The position numbers and the translations under genes are program-made. From Duganella flavida (GTDB taxonomy: Bacteria; Pseudomonadota; Gammaproteobacteria; Burkholderiales; Burkholderiaceae_D): a stretch of 64,000 bases of DNA. Of the stretch, positions 1 through 9,415 are shown one piece after another (the first letter of the stretch is position 1; every line of letters begins with the position of its first letter). The stretch is taken from positions 34,611 to 98,610 of the forward strand of contig NZ_WWCN01000020.1 of assembly GCF_009857445.1 (NCBI RefSeq), given 5' to 3'. The notes below the pieces were generated by a model that saw only the letters and a program-made list of their open reading frames with translations, searched no databases and was not told where the DNA came from.

Positions 1-1
1 G

Positions 2-1468
2 GCCGACAAGAGCGCGCCGCCGGCAGTGGAGAGCGGTCTGTCGAAAGCCTACAAGCAGCCCATCACCATCGAGTTCCGCGACGCGCCGCTGAAGCAGGTG
101 TTTGACGTGATCGCGCGCCGTTCGGGCCTGAACTTCGTGTTCGATAAGGACGTGAAGACCGACCAGAAAACCACCGTGCTGCTGAAGAATAGCACCGTCG
201 AATCGGCGATCTACTTCCTGCTGCTGACCAATCAGCTGGAGCAGCAGGTCATGGACGCCAACACCATCCTGGTCTACCCGAACGTGGCGGCCAAGTTGAA
301 GGAATACCAGGAGATGACGGTCAAGACCTTCTTCCTGGCGAACGCCGAGGCCAAGCTGGTAGCCAACACGCTCAAGACCATCCTCAAGTCGCGCGACGTG
401 GTGGTGGATGAAAAACTGAACCTCATCATCGTGCGCGACACGCCGGAAGCCATCCGCCTCGCCGAGCGTTTGATTACGCTGCAGGACGTGCCGGAAGGGG
501 AGGTGATGCTGGAAGTGGAAATCCTCGAAGTGAAGCGTGCGCGCTTGATGGACCTCGGCGTGGTGTGGCCGACGACGCTGGGCTTCGCGCCGCTCTCGAG
601 CTCCGGCGGTACCGGCATCACGGTGCGTGACCTGAATAACCTGAACCAGCGCACCATCGGCGTGACGGGGACGCAGTTGTCGATCAACGCCAACAAGAAC
701 GACTCGGACTCCAACCTGCTGGCCAATCCGCGCATCCGCGTGCGGAACAAGGAGAAGGCCAAGATCGTCATCGGCGACAAGCTGCCGGTGATTACCTCCA
801 CCGTGTCGTCCGGCGTGGGCGGTTTCGCCAGCGATTCCGTCACCTACGTCGACGTCGGCCTGACGCTGAACGCCGAGCCGCAGATTTACCTGAACAACGA
901 AGTGCTGATCCGCCTGCAGCTGGAGGTCAGCAACCTGGTGAACACCATCACCACCAAGAACGGCACCACCGCCTACCAACTGGGCACGCGTCAGGCCACT
1001 ACCACCCTGCAGCTGAAAGACGGCGAGAACCAGGTGCTGGCGGGTCTGATCAACAACGAAGAGCGTAATGCGTCCAACAAGGTGCCGGGTTTTAGCGAGC
1101 TGCCTATCGTCAGCCGTTTGTTCGGCAGCCAGCGTGACGACAACCAGAAGACCGAGATCGTGCTGTCGATTACGCCGCACCTGATCCGCAACGTGCAGCG
1201 TCCGGAAGCGTCGGCCGCCGAGTTCTCGGCTGGCACGGAAGCCAGCTTCCGCCGCCGTCCGGACATGACGCCACGCGCCACCGTCGTGCAGCCTGCACCA
1301 CCGGGTGCGCTGCCTGCGCGTCCGGCCGCTGCACCCGGCCTGCCGTCGCCAGTGCAGGCAACGCCGCTGTCGGATACGCAGCCGGCGCCGCTGCCGGCCA
1401 CACAAGGCGCGCAGCCGCAAGCGGTGCAGCCGCCTGCGGCCGAACCATCGCCGCCGGTGCAGCAATAA
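2..1468 (+). CDS. Secretin (GspD/PilQ-type outer-membrane channel), 5' truncated by window edge
   Basis: The reading frame is open to the left edge, so the N-terminus is missing; the GTG at 26 is probably internal. Visible domains in order: an STN-like module with 'PITIEFRDAPLKQVFDVIAR', a secretin N-domain around 'KTFFLANAEAKLVANTLKTI', then the secretin core ending in the signature 'VPGFSELPIVSRLFGS'. A Pro/Ala/Gln-rich tail of about 65 residues follows. Secretins form the outer-membrane gate of type II secretion and type IV pilus machines. Three prepilin-like genes follow within 11 bases of each other, which supports such a machine. I cannot tell GspD from an MSHA-type secretin without the upstream genes. 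Confidence 0.9.
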   Translation, partial: ADKSAPPAVESGLSKAYKQPITIEFRDAPLKQVFDVIARRSGLNFVFDKDVKTDQKTTVLLKNSTVESAIYFLLLTNQLEQQVMDANTILVYPNVAAKLKEYQEMTVKTFFLANAEAKLVANTLKTILKSRDVVVDEKLNLIIVRDTPEAIRLAERLITLQDVPEGEVMLEVEILEVKRARLMDLGVVWPTTLGFAPLSSSGGTGITVRDLNNLNQRTIGVTGTQLSINANKNDSDSNLLANPRIRVRNKEKAKIVIGDKLPVITSTVSSGVGGFASDSVTYVDVGLTLNAEPQIYLNNEVLIRLQLEVSNLVNTITTKNGTTAYQLGTRQATTTLQLKDGENQVLAGLINNEERNASNKVPGFSELPIVSRLFGSQRDDNQKTEIVLSITPHLIRNVQRPEASAAEFSAGTEASFRRRPDMTPRATVVQPAPPGALPARPAAAPGLPSPVQATPLSDTQPAPLPATQGAQPQAVQPPAAEPSPPVQQ

Positions 1469-1478
1469 GCAGGGCAGC

Positions 1479-1955
1479 ATGATGATGCGCGCGCGTGGCT
1501 TCACCTTGATCGAGCTGCTGGTAACGCTGGCCATTCTCGGCCTGCTCAGTGCACTGGTGATCCCGACCGCGCAAGTGGTGGTACAGCGCCGGCAGGAACA
1601 GGATTTGCGCGAAGCGCTGCGCGACATCCGCCACGCGCTGGACGCCTACAAGCTAGCCTACGACCAGGGCCACATCACCAAGACGCTGGCCGCCAGCGGC
1701 TACCCGAAAACGCTGGAGATGCTGGCGGAAGGCGTGCCGGACCTGCAAAACCCCAAGCACGCCAAGATCTACTTCCTGCGCCGCGTGCCGCGCGATCCGT
1801 TCAATCCGGACAGCGCGCTGGGCGACGCGCAAACCTGGGGCAAGCGCAGCTACGCCAGCGAGGCCGCAGAGCCAAGGGAGGGCGAGGACGTCTACGATGT
1901 CTACAGCCTCAGTGACAAGGCCGGACTGAACGGCGTACCGTACAAGAAGTGGTGA
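1479..1955 (+). CDS. Type II secretion pseudopilin, GspG-like (158 aa)
   Basis: The start is one of three consecutive ATG codons, 10 bases after the secretin stop. The N-terminus 'MMMRARGFTLIELLVTLAIL' is a class III prepilin signal: a short basic leader, Gly-Phe cleavage site and Glu at mature position 5, followed by a hydrophobic helix. The rest is a small soluble domain rich in charged residues ('RRVPRDPFNPDSALGD'), typical of GspG-like major pseudopilins with a calcium-loop C-terminus. It should be cleaved by a prepilin peptidase and assembled into the pseudopilus. Not in the same frame as the secretin, so no fusion. Confidence 0.85.
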   Translation: MMMRARGFTLIELLVTLAILGLLSALVIPTAQVVVQRRQEQDLREALRDIRHALDAYKLAYDQGHITKTLAASGYPKTLEMLAEGVPDLQNPKHAKIYFLRRVPRDPFNPDSALGDAQTWGKRSYASEAAEPREGEDVYDVYSLSDKAGLNGVPYKKW

Positions 1956-1957
1956 CC

Positions 1958-2329
1958 ATGAAGCGCAAAGGATTCACGCTGATCGAATTGCTGGTAGTGC
2001 TGGGCATCGTCGCCTTGATGCTGACGCTGGCCGTGCCGCGCTATTTCCCCAGCATCGACAAATCGAAAGAGGTGGTGCTGGCCGATAACCTGCGCAATGT
2101 GCGCCAGGTGCTGGACCAATATTATGGCGACACCGGCCGCTATCCGGACTCGCTGGAGCAACTGGTGGAGAAGCACTACCTGCGCGCGCTGCCCTACGAT
2201 CCGGTCGCCGAGAGCGATGCCAGCTGGACCATCATCCCGCCGGAAGACAGCTCCAAGGGCAGTGTCTACAACATCCGCAGCGGCGCGCCCGGCAACGACC
2301 GCAGCGGCAAGCCTTACGCCGACTGGTGA
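1958..2329 (+). CDS. Type II secretion pseudopilin, GspG-like (123 aa)
   Basis: I chose ATG 1958 rather than GTG 1949, because 'MKRKGFTLIELLVVLGIVAL' then begins with a normal basic leader and the Gly-Phe prepilin peptidase site. Glu at mature position 5 is present. The C-terminal part 'DTGRYPDSLEQLVEKHYLRA' followed by 'LPYDPVAESDASW' strongly resembles GspG family members, which have a conserved YPxSLxxLv...LP.DP segment. It starts 2 bases after the preceding stop, so translation is probably coupled. Two GspG-like genes in tandem suggest duplication. Confidence 0.85.
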   Translation: MKRKGFTLIELLVVLGIVALMLTLAVPRYFPSIDKSKEVVLADNLRNVRQVLDQYYGDTGRYPDSLEQLVEKHYLRALPYDPVAESDASWTIIPPEDSSKGSVYNIRSGAPGNDRSGKPYADW

Positions 2330-2330
2330 T

Positions 2331-3035
2331 ATGGCCGAAGCACCAACCTTGCGCCGCCCGCCGCACCGTGCCCGGCACGCGCGCGGCTTCACCTACCTGA
2401 GCCTGATTATCGTGGTGGCCATCATTGGTTTGGTGGCAGCATCGGCGATCAAGCTGGGCTCGGTATTGCAGCGCAGCAGGGCGGAGCAGGAGCTGCTCGA
2501 CATCGGCGCCGCCTTCAGCGACGCGCTGAAAAGCTACGCCGACGCCACGCCGCAAGGCATGCCGACCCAGCCGCCATCGCTGAAAGAACTGCTCAAAGAT
2601 CCCCGTTTTCCCGGCACGCGCCGCCATTTGCGCAAGATTTTCGTCGATCCGATGACGGGCAAAGCGGAGTGGGGCATCGTCTACCGTGGCGATAAAATTG
2701 GCGTGCTGGCGGTGTACAGCTTGTCCGATGCAAAACCTGTGAAAATCGGGAACTTTCCCGTACGATATTCTGGATTTGACGGCAAGAGTCATATTTCCGA
2801 ATGGAAATTCACGATCAGTGCCGAAGGTCCATCTGTAGCCGTTCCGCAACAGGGCGCACCCTTGACGGAGCCGTCGCTACCTGCTAGCGACGCGCCAGTC
2901 CCGGTGGTCGCGCCTACGCCTGAAAAAACACCGGAAGAGCCCGTTTCTCCCTCTGAACCAGCGGTCGAAACCACCACGCCGGCAGCACCGCCAGAACCGG
3001 CTACAGAGCCTGAAAACAGCCAACTTTCTCACTAA
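2331..3035 (+). CDS. Atypical prepilin-like protein with Pro-rich tail (234 aa)
   Basis: ATG 2331 follows the previous stop by one base. A long basic leader of about 20 residues ends in 'HARGFTYLSLIIVVAIIGLV', which looks like a prepilin signal, but position 5 after the Gly-Phe site is Ser, not Glu. Loss of Glu5 is known in GspK, the tip minor pseudopilin, but this protein is not otherwise recognisably GspK. A soluble domain follows to about residue 165 and the last 65 residues are Pro/Ala/Thr/Glu-rich. It probably belongs to the same secretion operon. The tail may be a linker or wall-spanning segment; that is inference. Confidence 0.75.
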   Translation: MAEAPTLRRPPHRARHARGFTYLSLIIVVAIIGLVAASAIKLGSVLQRSRAEQELLDIGAAFSDALKSYADATPQGMPTQPPSLKELLKDPRFPGTRRHLRKIFVDPMTGKAEWGIVYRGDKIGVLAVYSLSDAKPVKIGNFPVRYSGFDGKSHISEWKFTISAEGPSVAVPQQGAPLTEPSLPASDAPVPVVAPTPEKTPEEPVSPSEPAVETTTPAAPPEPATEPENSQLSH

Positions 3036-3050
3036 AAGTCACGAAAAATG

Positions 3051-3073
3051 CTGCGTCGCGCAGATGATTTTTT
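3051..3073 (+). terminator. Weak intrinsic terminator after the pseudopilin genes
   Basis: CTGCG and CGCAG (3051-3055, 3059-3063) pair around a 3-base loop, with a T6 run at 3068-3073 four bases later. The stem is only 5 bp, so efficiency is uncertain. Confidence 0.45.
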
Positions 3074-3226
3074 GTAACATACGACGAGTTGTAACAAAGA
3101 AATTAAAAATACAAGTATTGCAATTGTGCGTAATGCATTTATGTTATTATTTCGTCTGAAGTACTCCTGATAACCCCCTCGTGGTTGGCGCAAGGCAGCC
3201 ACAATTCGTTTGATTAAGGAAATCAT

Positions 3227-3715
3227 ATGAAATTGAAACACATTGCAGCTAGCGCATTGCTGGCCGCTGCATCGTTCGGTGCTTTCGCAGGTGACCAAGT
3301 AGTTACCGTGATCGCCGATGGCGAGTCGCACAACTGGAACAGTGTTGTAGGCGACGGCATCCTGTCGGGCAACCACGACCTGATCACTTTCTCCGGCCTG
3401 AGCGCTAACACCACCTACGACATCCTGATCAGCGTTACTGGCCAGAAGCTGGAGTTCTGGGCCACCACCAACCTGAACGGTGAACTGGCTGACCTGTCGC
3501 AAAGCGCCAGCGGCAAGCTGAAGTATGTTGGCGTTGAGCTGATTGGCAAACCTTCGTTCGTGCTGGACCTGGCTGGCGCCGCCCAAACTGGCGCGAGCTA
3601 CACCGGTACCTACTCGGTGACCGCTGTTCCAGAACCAGCAACCTACGGCATGCTGCTGGGCGGCCTGGGCCTGGTTGGCGCCATCGCTCGCCGCAAAGCC
3701 AAACAAGCAGCTTAA
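3227..3715 (+). CDS. PEP-CTERM sorted exported protein (162 aa)
   Basis: A signal peptide of about 21 residues ends in 'AAASFGAFAG'. The mature part is a small beta-rich domain with no family I recognise, similar in plan to other short PEP-CTERM proteins. The C-terminus 'VPEPATYGMLLGGLGLVGAI' followed by ARRK is a textbook PEP-CTERM signal: VPEP motif, hydrophobic helix and basic end. Proteins of this kind are cleaved and anchored by an exosortase (EpsH) and are associated with exopolysaccharide. A good ribosome-binding site (AAGGAAA) lies 6 bases before the ATG. Single-gene unit, closed by a strong terminator. Confidence 0.9.
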   Translation: MKLKHIAASALLAAASFGAFAGDQVVTVIADGESHNWNSVVGDGILSGNHDLITFSGLSANTTYDILISVTGQKLEFWATTNLNGELADLSQSASGKLKYVGVELIGKPSFVLDLAGAAQTGASYTGTYSVTAVPEPATYGMLLGGLGLVGAIARRKAKQAA

Positions 3716-3735
3716 TTGCTGCCGGTATAAAAAAA

Positions 3736-3757
3736 CCCGCCACTTGGCGGGTTTTTT
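3736..3757. terminator. Bidirectional terminator between PEP-CTERM gene and murJ
   Basis: CCCGCC (3736-3741), loop ACTT, GGCGGG (3746-3751), with A-run before and T-run after. The flanking A and T tracts make it work for both converging genes. Confidence 0.9.
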
Positions 3758-3775
3758 TCGTCTGGAGCAAATGCC

Positions 3776-5314
3776 TTAGCGCGCGATGCGCTTGAAGTCG
3801 CGCAGGCGAAAACCCATCAGCATCAACGCGCCAAAGTAGACCGCACCGCATACGCTCACCAGCAGCAGCAGGGCGCCCAGGCGCAGGAAGGCATGCGGCT
3901 GCAAGCCGATCCAGTCGATGTGAGCGGCGCCGAGCCACGCCACGCCCGCCATCACGACGCAGGCGACCACCAGCTTGACGCAGAACAGCAGCCAGCCCGG
4001 CCGTGGACGGTAGATGTCGCGGCGGCGCAGGCCGACATACAGCAGGCTGGCGTTCAGGCAGGCGCCCACGCCGATCGACAGCGCCAGTCCGGCCACTTGC
4101 AGATAAGGCACGAACAGCATATTCATCAGCTGGGTGGCGATCAGCACGCCGGTAGCGATGCGCACCGGGGTGCGGATGTCCTGCCGTGCGTAAAACGCCG
4201 GCGCCAGCGTCTTGACCAGGATAATCCCCAACAGGCCGACGCAATACGCGATCAGCGGACGCGCCGACTGCGCCGCCGCTTCATCGGTAAAGGCGCCGTA
4301 GTGGAACAGGGTGGCGATCATCGGCTCGGCCAGGACGGCCATGCCCACCGCCGCTGGCAGCGTCAGCAGGAAGCTCAGGCGCAGGCCCCAGTCCAGCAAG
4401 TCCGAGTATTCCTGGTGGTCGTCGTCGGCCTTGGCCTTGGACAGGCTAGGCAGCAGGATGGTGCCCAGTGCTACGCCCAGCATGGCGGCCGGGAACTCCA
4501 TCAGACGGTCGGCATACGACAGCCAGGAAATGCTGCCCTTGGCCAGGTGCGAGGCGATGCTGGTGTTGATCATCAGGCTGATTTGCGCGGCCGACACGGC
4601 AAACACGGCCGGGCCCATCTTTTTCAGCACGCGGCGCACGCCGGCGTCGGCCAGGCCGGCCGCCGGGTTCCACGACAGCGTCGGCAGCATGCCGATCTTG
4701 ATCAGCGCCGGCACCTGGATCGCCACCTGCAGCACGCCGCCCACGAACACGGCAATGGCCATGGCGTAGATCGGCTGCGCCAGGTGCTGTTGTAAAAACA
4801 GCGACGCCAGGATCGAGGAAATATTCAGCAGCACCGGCGTGAAGGCCGGGATCTTGAACTCGCGCCAGGTATTGAGCACGCCCCCGGCCATTGCCACGAA
4901 GGCCATGCAGCTAATATAGGGGAACATCAGGCGCGTCATCCACACCGCCGCGTCGAACTCCTTGAGCCCGCTGGCAATCACGTAGATGAACAGCGGTGAG
5001 GCTATAATGCCGATCAGCGTGATGATCAGGGTAGCCCACACCAGTGTGTTGGCCACATGGTCAACCAGCTTCTTGCTGGCTTCTTGCCCCTCCTGATTCT
5101 TGTATTCAGCCAGGATGGGCACGAAAGCTTGCGAGAACGCGCCCTCGGCAAACAGGCGGCGCAGCAGGTTGGGAATGCGGAAAGCGACCACATAAGCGTC
5201 TGTCATGGGGCCGGCGCCAAAGGCGCGGGCAATCAGGGTTTCACGCAGGAGGCCGGTGATCCGGGACAGCATCGTCATGCTGGAGATGGCGGAGAGTGTC
5301 TTAAGCAAGTTCAT
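3776..5314 (-). CDS. murJ: Lipid II flippase MurJ (512 aa)
   Basis: MurJ flips undecaprenyl-linked lipid II across the inner membrane for peptidoglycan synthesis. The sequence starts 'MNLLKTLSAISSMTMLSRIT' and continues 'GLLRETLIARAFGAGPMTDAYVVAFRIPNLLRRLFAEGAFSQAF' in pieces, the canonical MviN/MurJ N-terminal signature with conserved RxxGLLR and LRRLFAEGA segments. About 14 hydrophobic segments are visible and the length is typical. It is divergent from rpsT, an arrangement common in betaproteobacteria, sharing the 195-base region between them. Confidence 0.97.
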   Translation of the reverse strand: MNLLKTLSAISSMTMLSRITGLLRETLIARAFGAGPMTDAYVVAFRIPNLLRRLFAEGAFSQAFVPILAEYKNQEGQEASKKLVDHVANTLVWATLIITLIGIIASPLFIYVIASGLKEFDAAVWMTRLMFPYISCMAFVAMAGGVLNTWREFKIPAFTPVLLNISSILASLFLQQHLAQPIYAMAIAVFVGGVLQVAIQVPALIKIGMLPTLSWNPAAGLADAGVRRVLKKMGPAVFAVSAAQISLMINTSIASHLAKGSISWLSYADRLMEFPAAMLGVALGTILLPSLSKAKADDDHQEYSDLLDWGLRLSFLLTLPAAVGMAVLAEPMIATLFHYGAFTDEAAAQSARPLIAYCVGLLGIILVKTLAPAFYARQDIRTPVRIATGVLIATQLMNMLFVPYLQVAGLALSIGVGACLNASLLYVGLRRRDIYRPRPGWLLFCVKLVVACVVMAGVAWLGAAHIDWIGLQPHAFLRLGALLLLVSVCGAVYFGALMLMGFRLRDFKRIAR

Positions 5315-5329
5315 GGGACGTGATTATAG

Positions 5330-5358
5330 TTGCTCCTGCCAATAAATATCGCTATAAT
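5330..5358 (+). promoter_or_regulatory. Sigma-70 promoter for rpsT
   Basis: TTGCTC (5330-5335), 17-base spacer, perfect TATAAT (5353-5358). Transcription would start near 5365, leaving a leader of about 145 bases before rpsT. Confidence 0.7.
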
Positions 5359-5390
5359 CACAGGCTGTACAAAATTCTGTTGCGCAGACA

Positions 5391-5471
5391 TTAATGTTTG
5401 GCAGGCAGTAGTTTGACTCACATGGTTCGCTCTTATGGCAACCTAGGACGCACCTGTTTGCCAAACATTAA
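5391..5471 (+). promoter_or_regulatory. Structured rpsT leader with 13-bp inverted repeat
   Basis: TTAATGTTTGGCA (5391-5403) and its exact complement TGCCAAACATTAA (5459-5471) enclose 55 bases. Smaller palindromes overlap: ACATTAATGT (5388-5397), GTTTGCCAAAC (5456-5466) and CGTTTGCAAACG (5472-5483). Both arms lie in the predicted 5' UTR. E. coli S20 is known to control its own translation, so an autoregulatory structure is plausible here but not shown. Confidence 0.5.
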
Positions 5472-5509
5472 CGTTTGCAAACGCATCATTTACCTGTTTA
5501 GGAAATTTC

Positions 5510-5776
5510 ATGGCAAATACCGCACAAGCGCGTAAACGCGCTCGTCAAGCAGTTAAGCAAAACGCTCACAACTCGGCTCAGCGTTCGACCCTGCGTACCG
5601 CTATCAAAGCTGTGCGTAAAGCGATCCAAGCTGGCGACAAAGCTGCTGCGACGACTATCTTCCAAGCTTCGGTGTCGACTATCGACAGCATCGCTGACAA
5701 GAAAATCATCCACAAAAACAAGGCAGCTCGCCACAAGAGCCGTCTGGCAGCTGCTTTGAAAGCACTGGCCGCTTAA
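5510..5776 (+). CDS. rpsT: 30S ribosomal protein S20
   Basis: The 88-residue, Lys/Arg/Ala-rich sequence begins 'MANTAQARKRARQAVKQNAH' and contains 'STLRTAIKAVRKAI' and 'IIHKNKAARHKSRL', all characteristic of bacterial S20. It binds 16S rRNA helices early in 30S assembly. Start ATG is preceded by TTTAGGAAATTTC, a good ribosome-binding site. Codon use is biased to frequent codons, as expected for a ribosomal protein. It is a single-gene unit with a long leader and a strong terminator. Confidence 0.98.
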   Translation: MANTAQARKRARQAVKQNAHNSAQRSTLRTAIKAVRKAIQAGDKAAATTIFQASVSTIDSIADKKIIHKNKAARHKSRLAAALKALAA

Positions 5777-5804
5777 TTTTCCTTTCTTAGGAAGAGCAAG
5801 CAAA

Positions 5805-5837
5805 AAAAGCCGCACTGGCATTGCCAGTGCGGCTTTT
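5805..5837. terminator. Strong terminator between rpsT and the HD-GYP gene
   Basis: AAAAGCCGCACTGGCA (5805-5820) pairs with TGCCAGTGCGGCTTTT (5822-5837). Flanking A and T runs suggest bidirectional action for the two converging genes. Confidence 0.9.
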
Positions 5838-5856
5838 GTCGTTTGTCGCATTGGTT

Positions 5857-7140
5857 TTACTGTGGCCGCAGGTGCTTGAGCAAGTCGTGCAACGGCTTGG
5901 ATGACAGGCCCTGCAGCTCGGCCGAGCGGCGGTCGATTTCATTGGCCAGGTCCAGCTGCAGCCATTCGATTTCATCGAGCATGGTGCGCAGTTCCAGCAG
6001 CACCGCCGGATCGTCCTGGGCGATGAACAGCATGCTCTCGCTGCGGTCCGGATCGAATCCCGCTTGCAGCACCAGCTGGCGGATGGTGTTCATCCGTTCA
6101 AACAAAAACGCCAGCGGCGAGCGCTCCGGCTCGGCCGGCGCCACCATGTGCTCAAAGACGCTGCGCTGCGCAAACCAGGCGCGCAGCACGTCGGACAGGT
6201 GGGCCAGCTGGGTGGCGGCGTCCAGCTGCTCCTGCGGCAGCGGCAGGGCGTCTTCCGGGGTGGCGTGGATCAGGTCGCGCAGGGCGCCGGCGGCGTCGCG
6301 GTCGAAACGGTTTTGATGCAGGCGTGCCAGCATGTCCAGCCGCGGCAGGTCGAAGCGGCGTATCACGGTTTCCGCCACGTCGGCCACCGCCAGTAGCTTG
6401 GCCAGCGGCGTGATCTTGTCGGCGCGCAGGCCGTTCGGGTAGCCGCTGCCGTCCATCCGCTCATGATGCTGCAGCACCGCCAGCCGCGCGCTGGCCGGGA
6501 ATTCCTTGATGGCGTTCAGCACCATGTGGCTGGCCAGCGGGTGCACGTGCACGAAGCGCCGCTCGTCCGGTGTGATGGCGTGGCCGCTGTCGAGCAGGGT
6601 GGGATCGGTATGCATCTCGCCAAGGTCGTGGCATAGCGCGGCCAGCAGCAGCGTCTGGCGCTCGGGTGCTGGCAGTTTCAGGCGCTGCCCCAGCGCGTAG
6701 GCAATCATGGCGGTGCGCAGCATGTGCTGGAACATGGCCGGGCGCTGCTCGCGCAGTACGGTTAGCCGCATCAGCAGCGGCGCCGGCAGCTTGAGCGCGG
6801 CCAGCCCGTGCTTGACGGCCAGCGGGTCGCCGCTGCGGTTGGCCAGGCGGGCGTAGATGGGATCGTGCTCCAGGACCTTGCCTGCTTCAATCGACAGGCT
6901 GGCGGCATCGATGGCGCGCTCGCTGATCAGCATATTGTCGAGCGGCTCGTTGAGCTTGTGGCGGGCCAGGCGCTGGAATTGTTCCTCCCCCAGCTCGGTG
7001 CCTTTGGCGACCAGCTTCATGCCGTTGTCGCAATAGATATCTTCGTGTGCGGTGACGGTCTGCTGCCGGGCCAGGGCGGCCACGGCTTGCAGATAGTAGG
7101 GGCTCTCGTCGTACTCGGTAGCGCTCGTTTCAGCAGGCAT
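5857..7140 (-). CDS. HD-GYP domain protein, probable cyclic-di-GMP phosphodiesterase (427 aa)
   Basis: I place the start at ATG 7140 because AGGAGG lies 5 bases upstream; an in-frame upstream codon at 7167 has no such support. The N-terminal 120 residues are unassigned. The HD domain carries 'CHDLGEMHTD' (metal-binding HD near residue 171) and 'HHERMDGSGYPNGLRADKI' with the GYP motif near residue 233. HD-GYP proteins hydrolyse cyclic-di-GMP. The C-terminal 140 residues are helical. There is no receiver domain, so its input signal is unknown. It ends facing the rpsT terminator. Confidence 0.85.
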   Translation of the reverse strand: MPAETSATEYDESPYYLQAVAALARQQTVTAHEDIYCDNGMKLVAKGTELGEEQFQRLARHKLNEPLDNMLISERAIDAASLSIEAGKVLEHDPIYARLANRSGDPLAVKHGLAALKLPAPLLMRLTVLREQRPAMFQHMLRTAMIAYALGQRLKLPAPERQTLLLAALCHDLGEMHTDPTLLDSGHAITPDERRFVHVHPLASHMVLNAIKEFPASARLAVLQHHERMDGSGYPNGLRADKITPLAKLLAVADVAETVIRRFDLPRLDMLARLHQNRFDRDAAGALRDLIHATPEDALPLPQEQLDAATQLAHLSDVLRAWFAQRSVFEHMVAPAEPERSPLAFLFERMNTIRQLVLQAGFDPDRSESMLFIAQDDPAVLLELRTMLDEIEWLQLDLANEIDRRSAELQGLSSKPLHDLLKHLRPQ

Positions 7141-7200
7141 GGCATCCTCCTGGCGCGGTGGCGCCACCTGCCTAATAGTAAGGCAGGTGTTGTCGAATTG

Positions 7201-7761
7201 CTAGCTAGTGAGGTCTTTGGGCGACACTTGCATCCACTCACCCGGCATCAGCGGATGCGTCGCCAGTGAGATGTTGCCGATGGCGCTGCGCACCAGCCGC
7301 AAGGTCGGCAGGCCGACTGCCGCCGTCATACGCCGTACCTGGCGGTTCTTACCTTCTTGCAGCGTGATGGCCAGCCAGCTGGTGGGCTGGTCGGCGCGCT
7401 GGCGGATCGGCGGATTGCGCGGCCACAGCCACTCCGGCTCGGCGATGTGCATGGCCTGGCACGGCTTGGTGATGAAGTCGCCAAGGTCGAGCGGTGCTTG
7501 CAGCTTGGCCATGGCGGCCGCGTCCGGGACGCCGTCCACTTGCACCAGATAGGTTTTGCCGGCCTTATGGTCGGGGTGGGCGATGGCGTGCTGCAGCTTG
7601 CCGTCGTCGGTCAGCAGCATCAGGCCTTCGCTGTCGTAGTCGAGGCGGCCGGCAGGGTAGATATTCGGGATCTTCAGGTGATCGGCCAGCGTGGCCTTAT
7701 CGTCCTGTGCCGAGAACTGGCACAGCACTTGAAACGGTTTGTTGAATAGAATCAGGGACAT
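7201..7761 (-). CDS. rluE: 23S rRNA pseudouridine synthase, RluE type (186 aa)
   Basis: The short RsuA/RluB/E-family protein begins 'MSLILFNKPFQVLCQFS' and has the catalytic motif 'GRLDYDSEGLMLLTDDG' with the nucleophilic Asp near residue 40. The C-terminal 'LQEGKNRQVRRMTAAVGLPT' is also diagnostic. There is no S4 domain, matching RluE, which modifies U2457 of 23S rRNA in E. coli. The gene lies 60 bases upstream of the HD-GYP gene on the same strand and is divergent from icd, which in several gammaproteobacteria is also rluE's neighbour. Confidence 0.88.
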   Translation of the reverse strand: MSLILFNKPFQVLCQFSAQDDKATLADHLKIPNIYPAGRLDYDSEGLMLLTDDGKLQHAIAHPDHKAGKTYLVQVDGVPDAAAMAKLQAPLDLGDFITKPCQAMHIAEPEWLWPRNPPIRQRADQPTSWLAITLQEGKNRQVRRMTAAVGLPTLRLVRSAIGNISLATHPLMPGEWMQVSPKDLTS

Positions 7762-7787
7762 TATCGAAAGCGGAAATTGGTGTAGGC

Positions 7788-7815
7788 TTGAAACTCTGGC
7801 GCCTCACTATATACT
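7788..7815 (+). promoter_or_regulatory. Candidate icd promoter
   Basis: TTGAAA (7788-7793), 16-base spacer, TATACT (7810-7815). It leaves a 5' UTR of about 65 bases. Confidence 0.5.
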
Positions 7816-7887
7816 CGTGCATAATGTGAAACAACCGTCTTATATCTTATAGAAGACTTGGACTATCCCCCTTCGGAGAATCATCAG

Positions 7888-9141
<1,254 letters not shown>

Positions 9142-9165
9142 CCGCTGTACAACAGCGCAGGCGAA

Positions 9166-9192
9166 AAAAAACCCCGCGCTGCGGGGTTTTTT
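9166..9192. terminator. Bidirectional terminator between icd and the cold-shock gene
   Basis: AAAAAACCCCGC (9166-9177), loop GCT, GCGGGGTTTTTT (9181-9192): a perfect 12-bp stem with A and T tracts on each side. Confidence 0.93.
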
Positions 9193-9211
9193 CACATCAG
9201 GGCTTAAAAAA

Positions 9212-9415
9212 TTAAGCCGACTGGATGTTGGAAGCTTGCTTGCCTTTAGGGCCTTGCGTGACTTCGAACTGAACTTTCTGACCTTCTTTGAGGGTCTTGA
9301 AACCGTTCATGTTGATTGCGGAGAAGTGAGCGAACAAATCTTCACCGCCATCATCTGGAGTGATGAAGCCAAAACCTTTGGAATCATTGAACCACTTAAC
9401 AGTACCAGTTGCCAT
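9212..9415 (-). CDS. cspA: Cold-shock family protein (67 aa)
   Basis: A single cold-shock domain: 'MATGTVKWFNDSKGFGFITP' contains RNP1 (KGFGFI) and 'DLFAHFSAI' is RNP2. These proteins bind single-stranded nucleic acid and act as RNA chaperones. The symbol denotes the family; whether this copy is cold induced is not known. A predicted 5' UTR of about 115 bases is compatible with the long regulatory leaders of cspA-type genes. Confidence 0.93.
   Translation of the reverse strand: MATGTVKWFNDSKGFGFITPDDGGEDLFAHFSAINMNGFKTLKEGQKVQFEVTQGPKGKQASNIQSA

Noticed and set aside
3893..4795. Long plus-strand frame opposite murJ (300 codons)
   Set aside because: Gln/His/Arg-rich shadow of a GC-rich minus-strand gene, with no motif or ribosome-binding site; same for other long antisense frames such as 7840-9195, 10325-12076, 25221-26228, 33676-35784 and 36954-38477.
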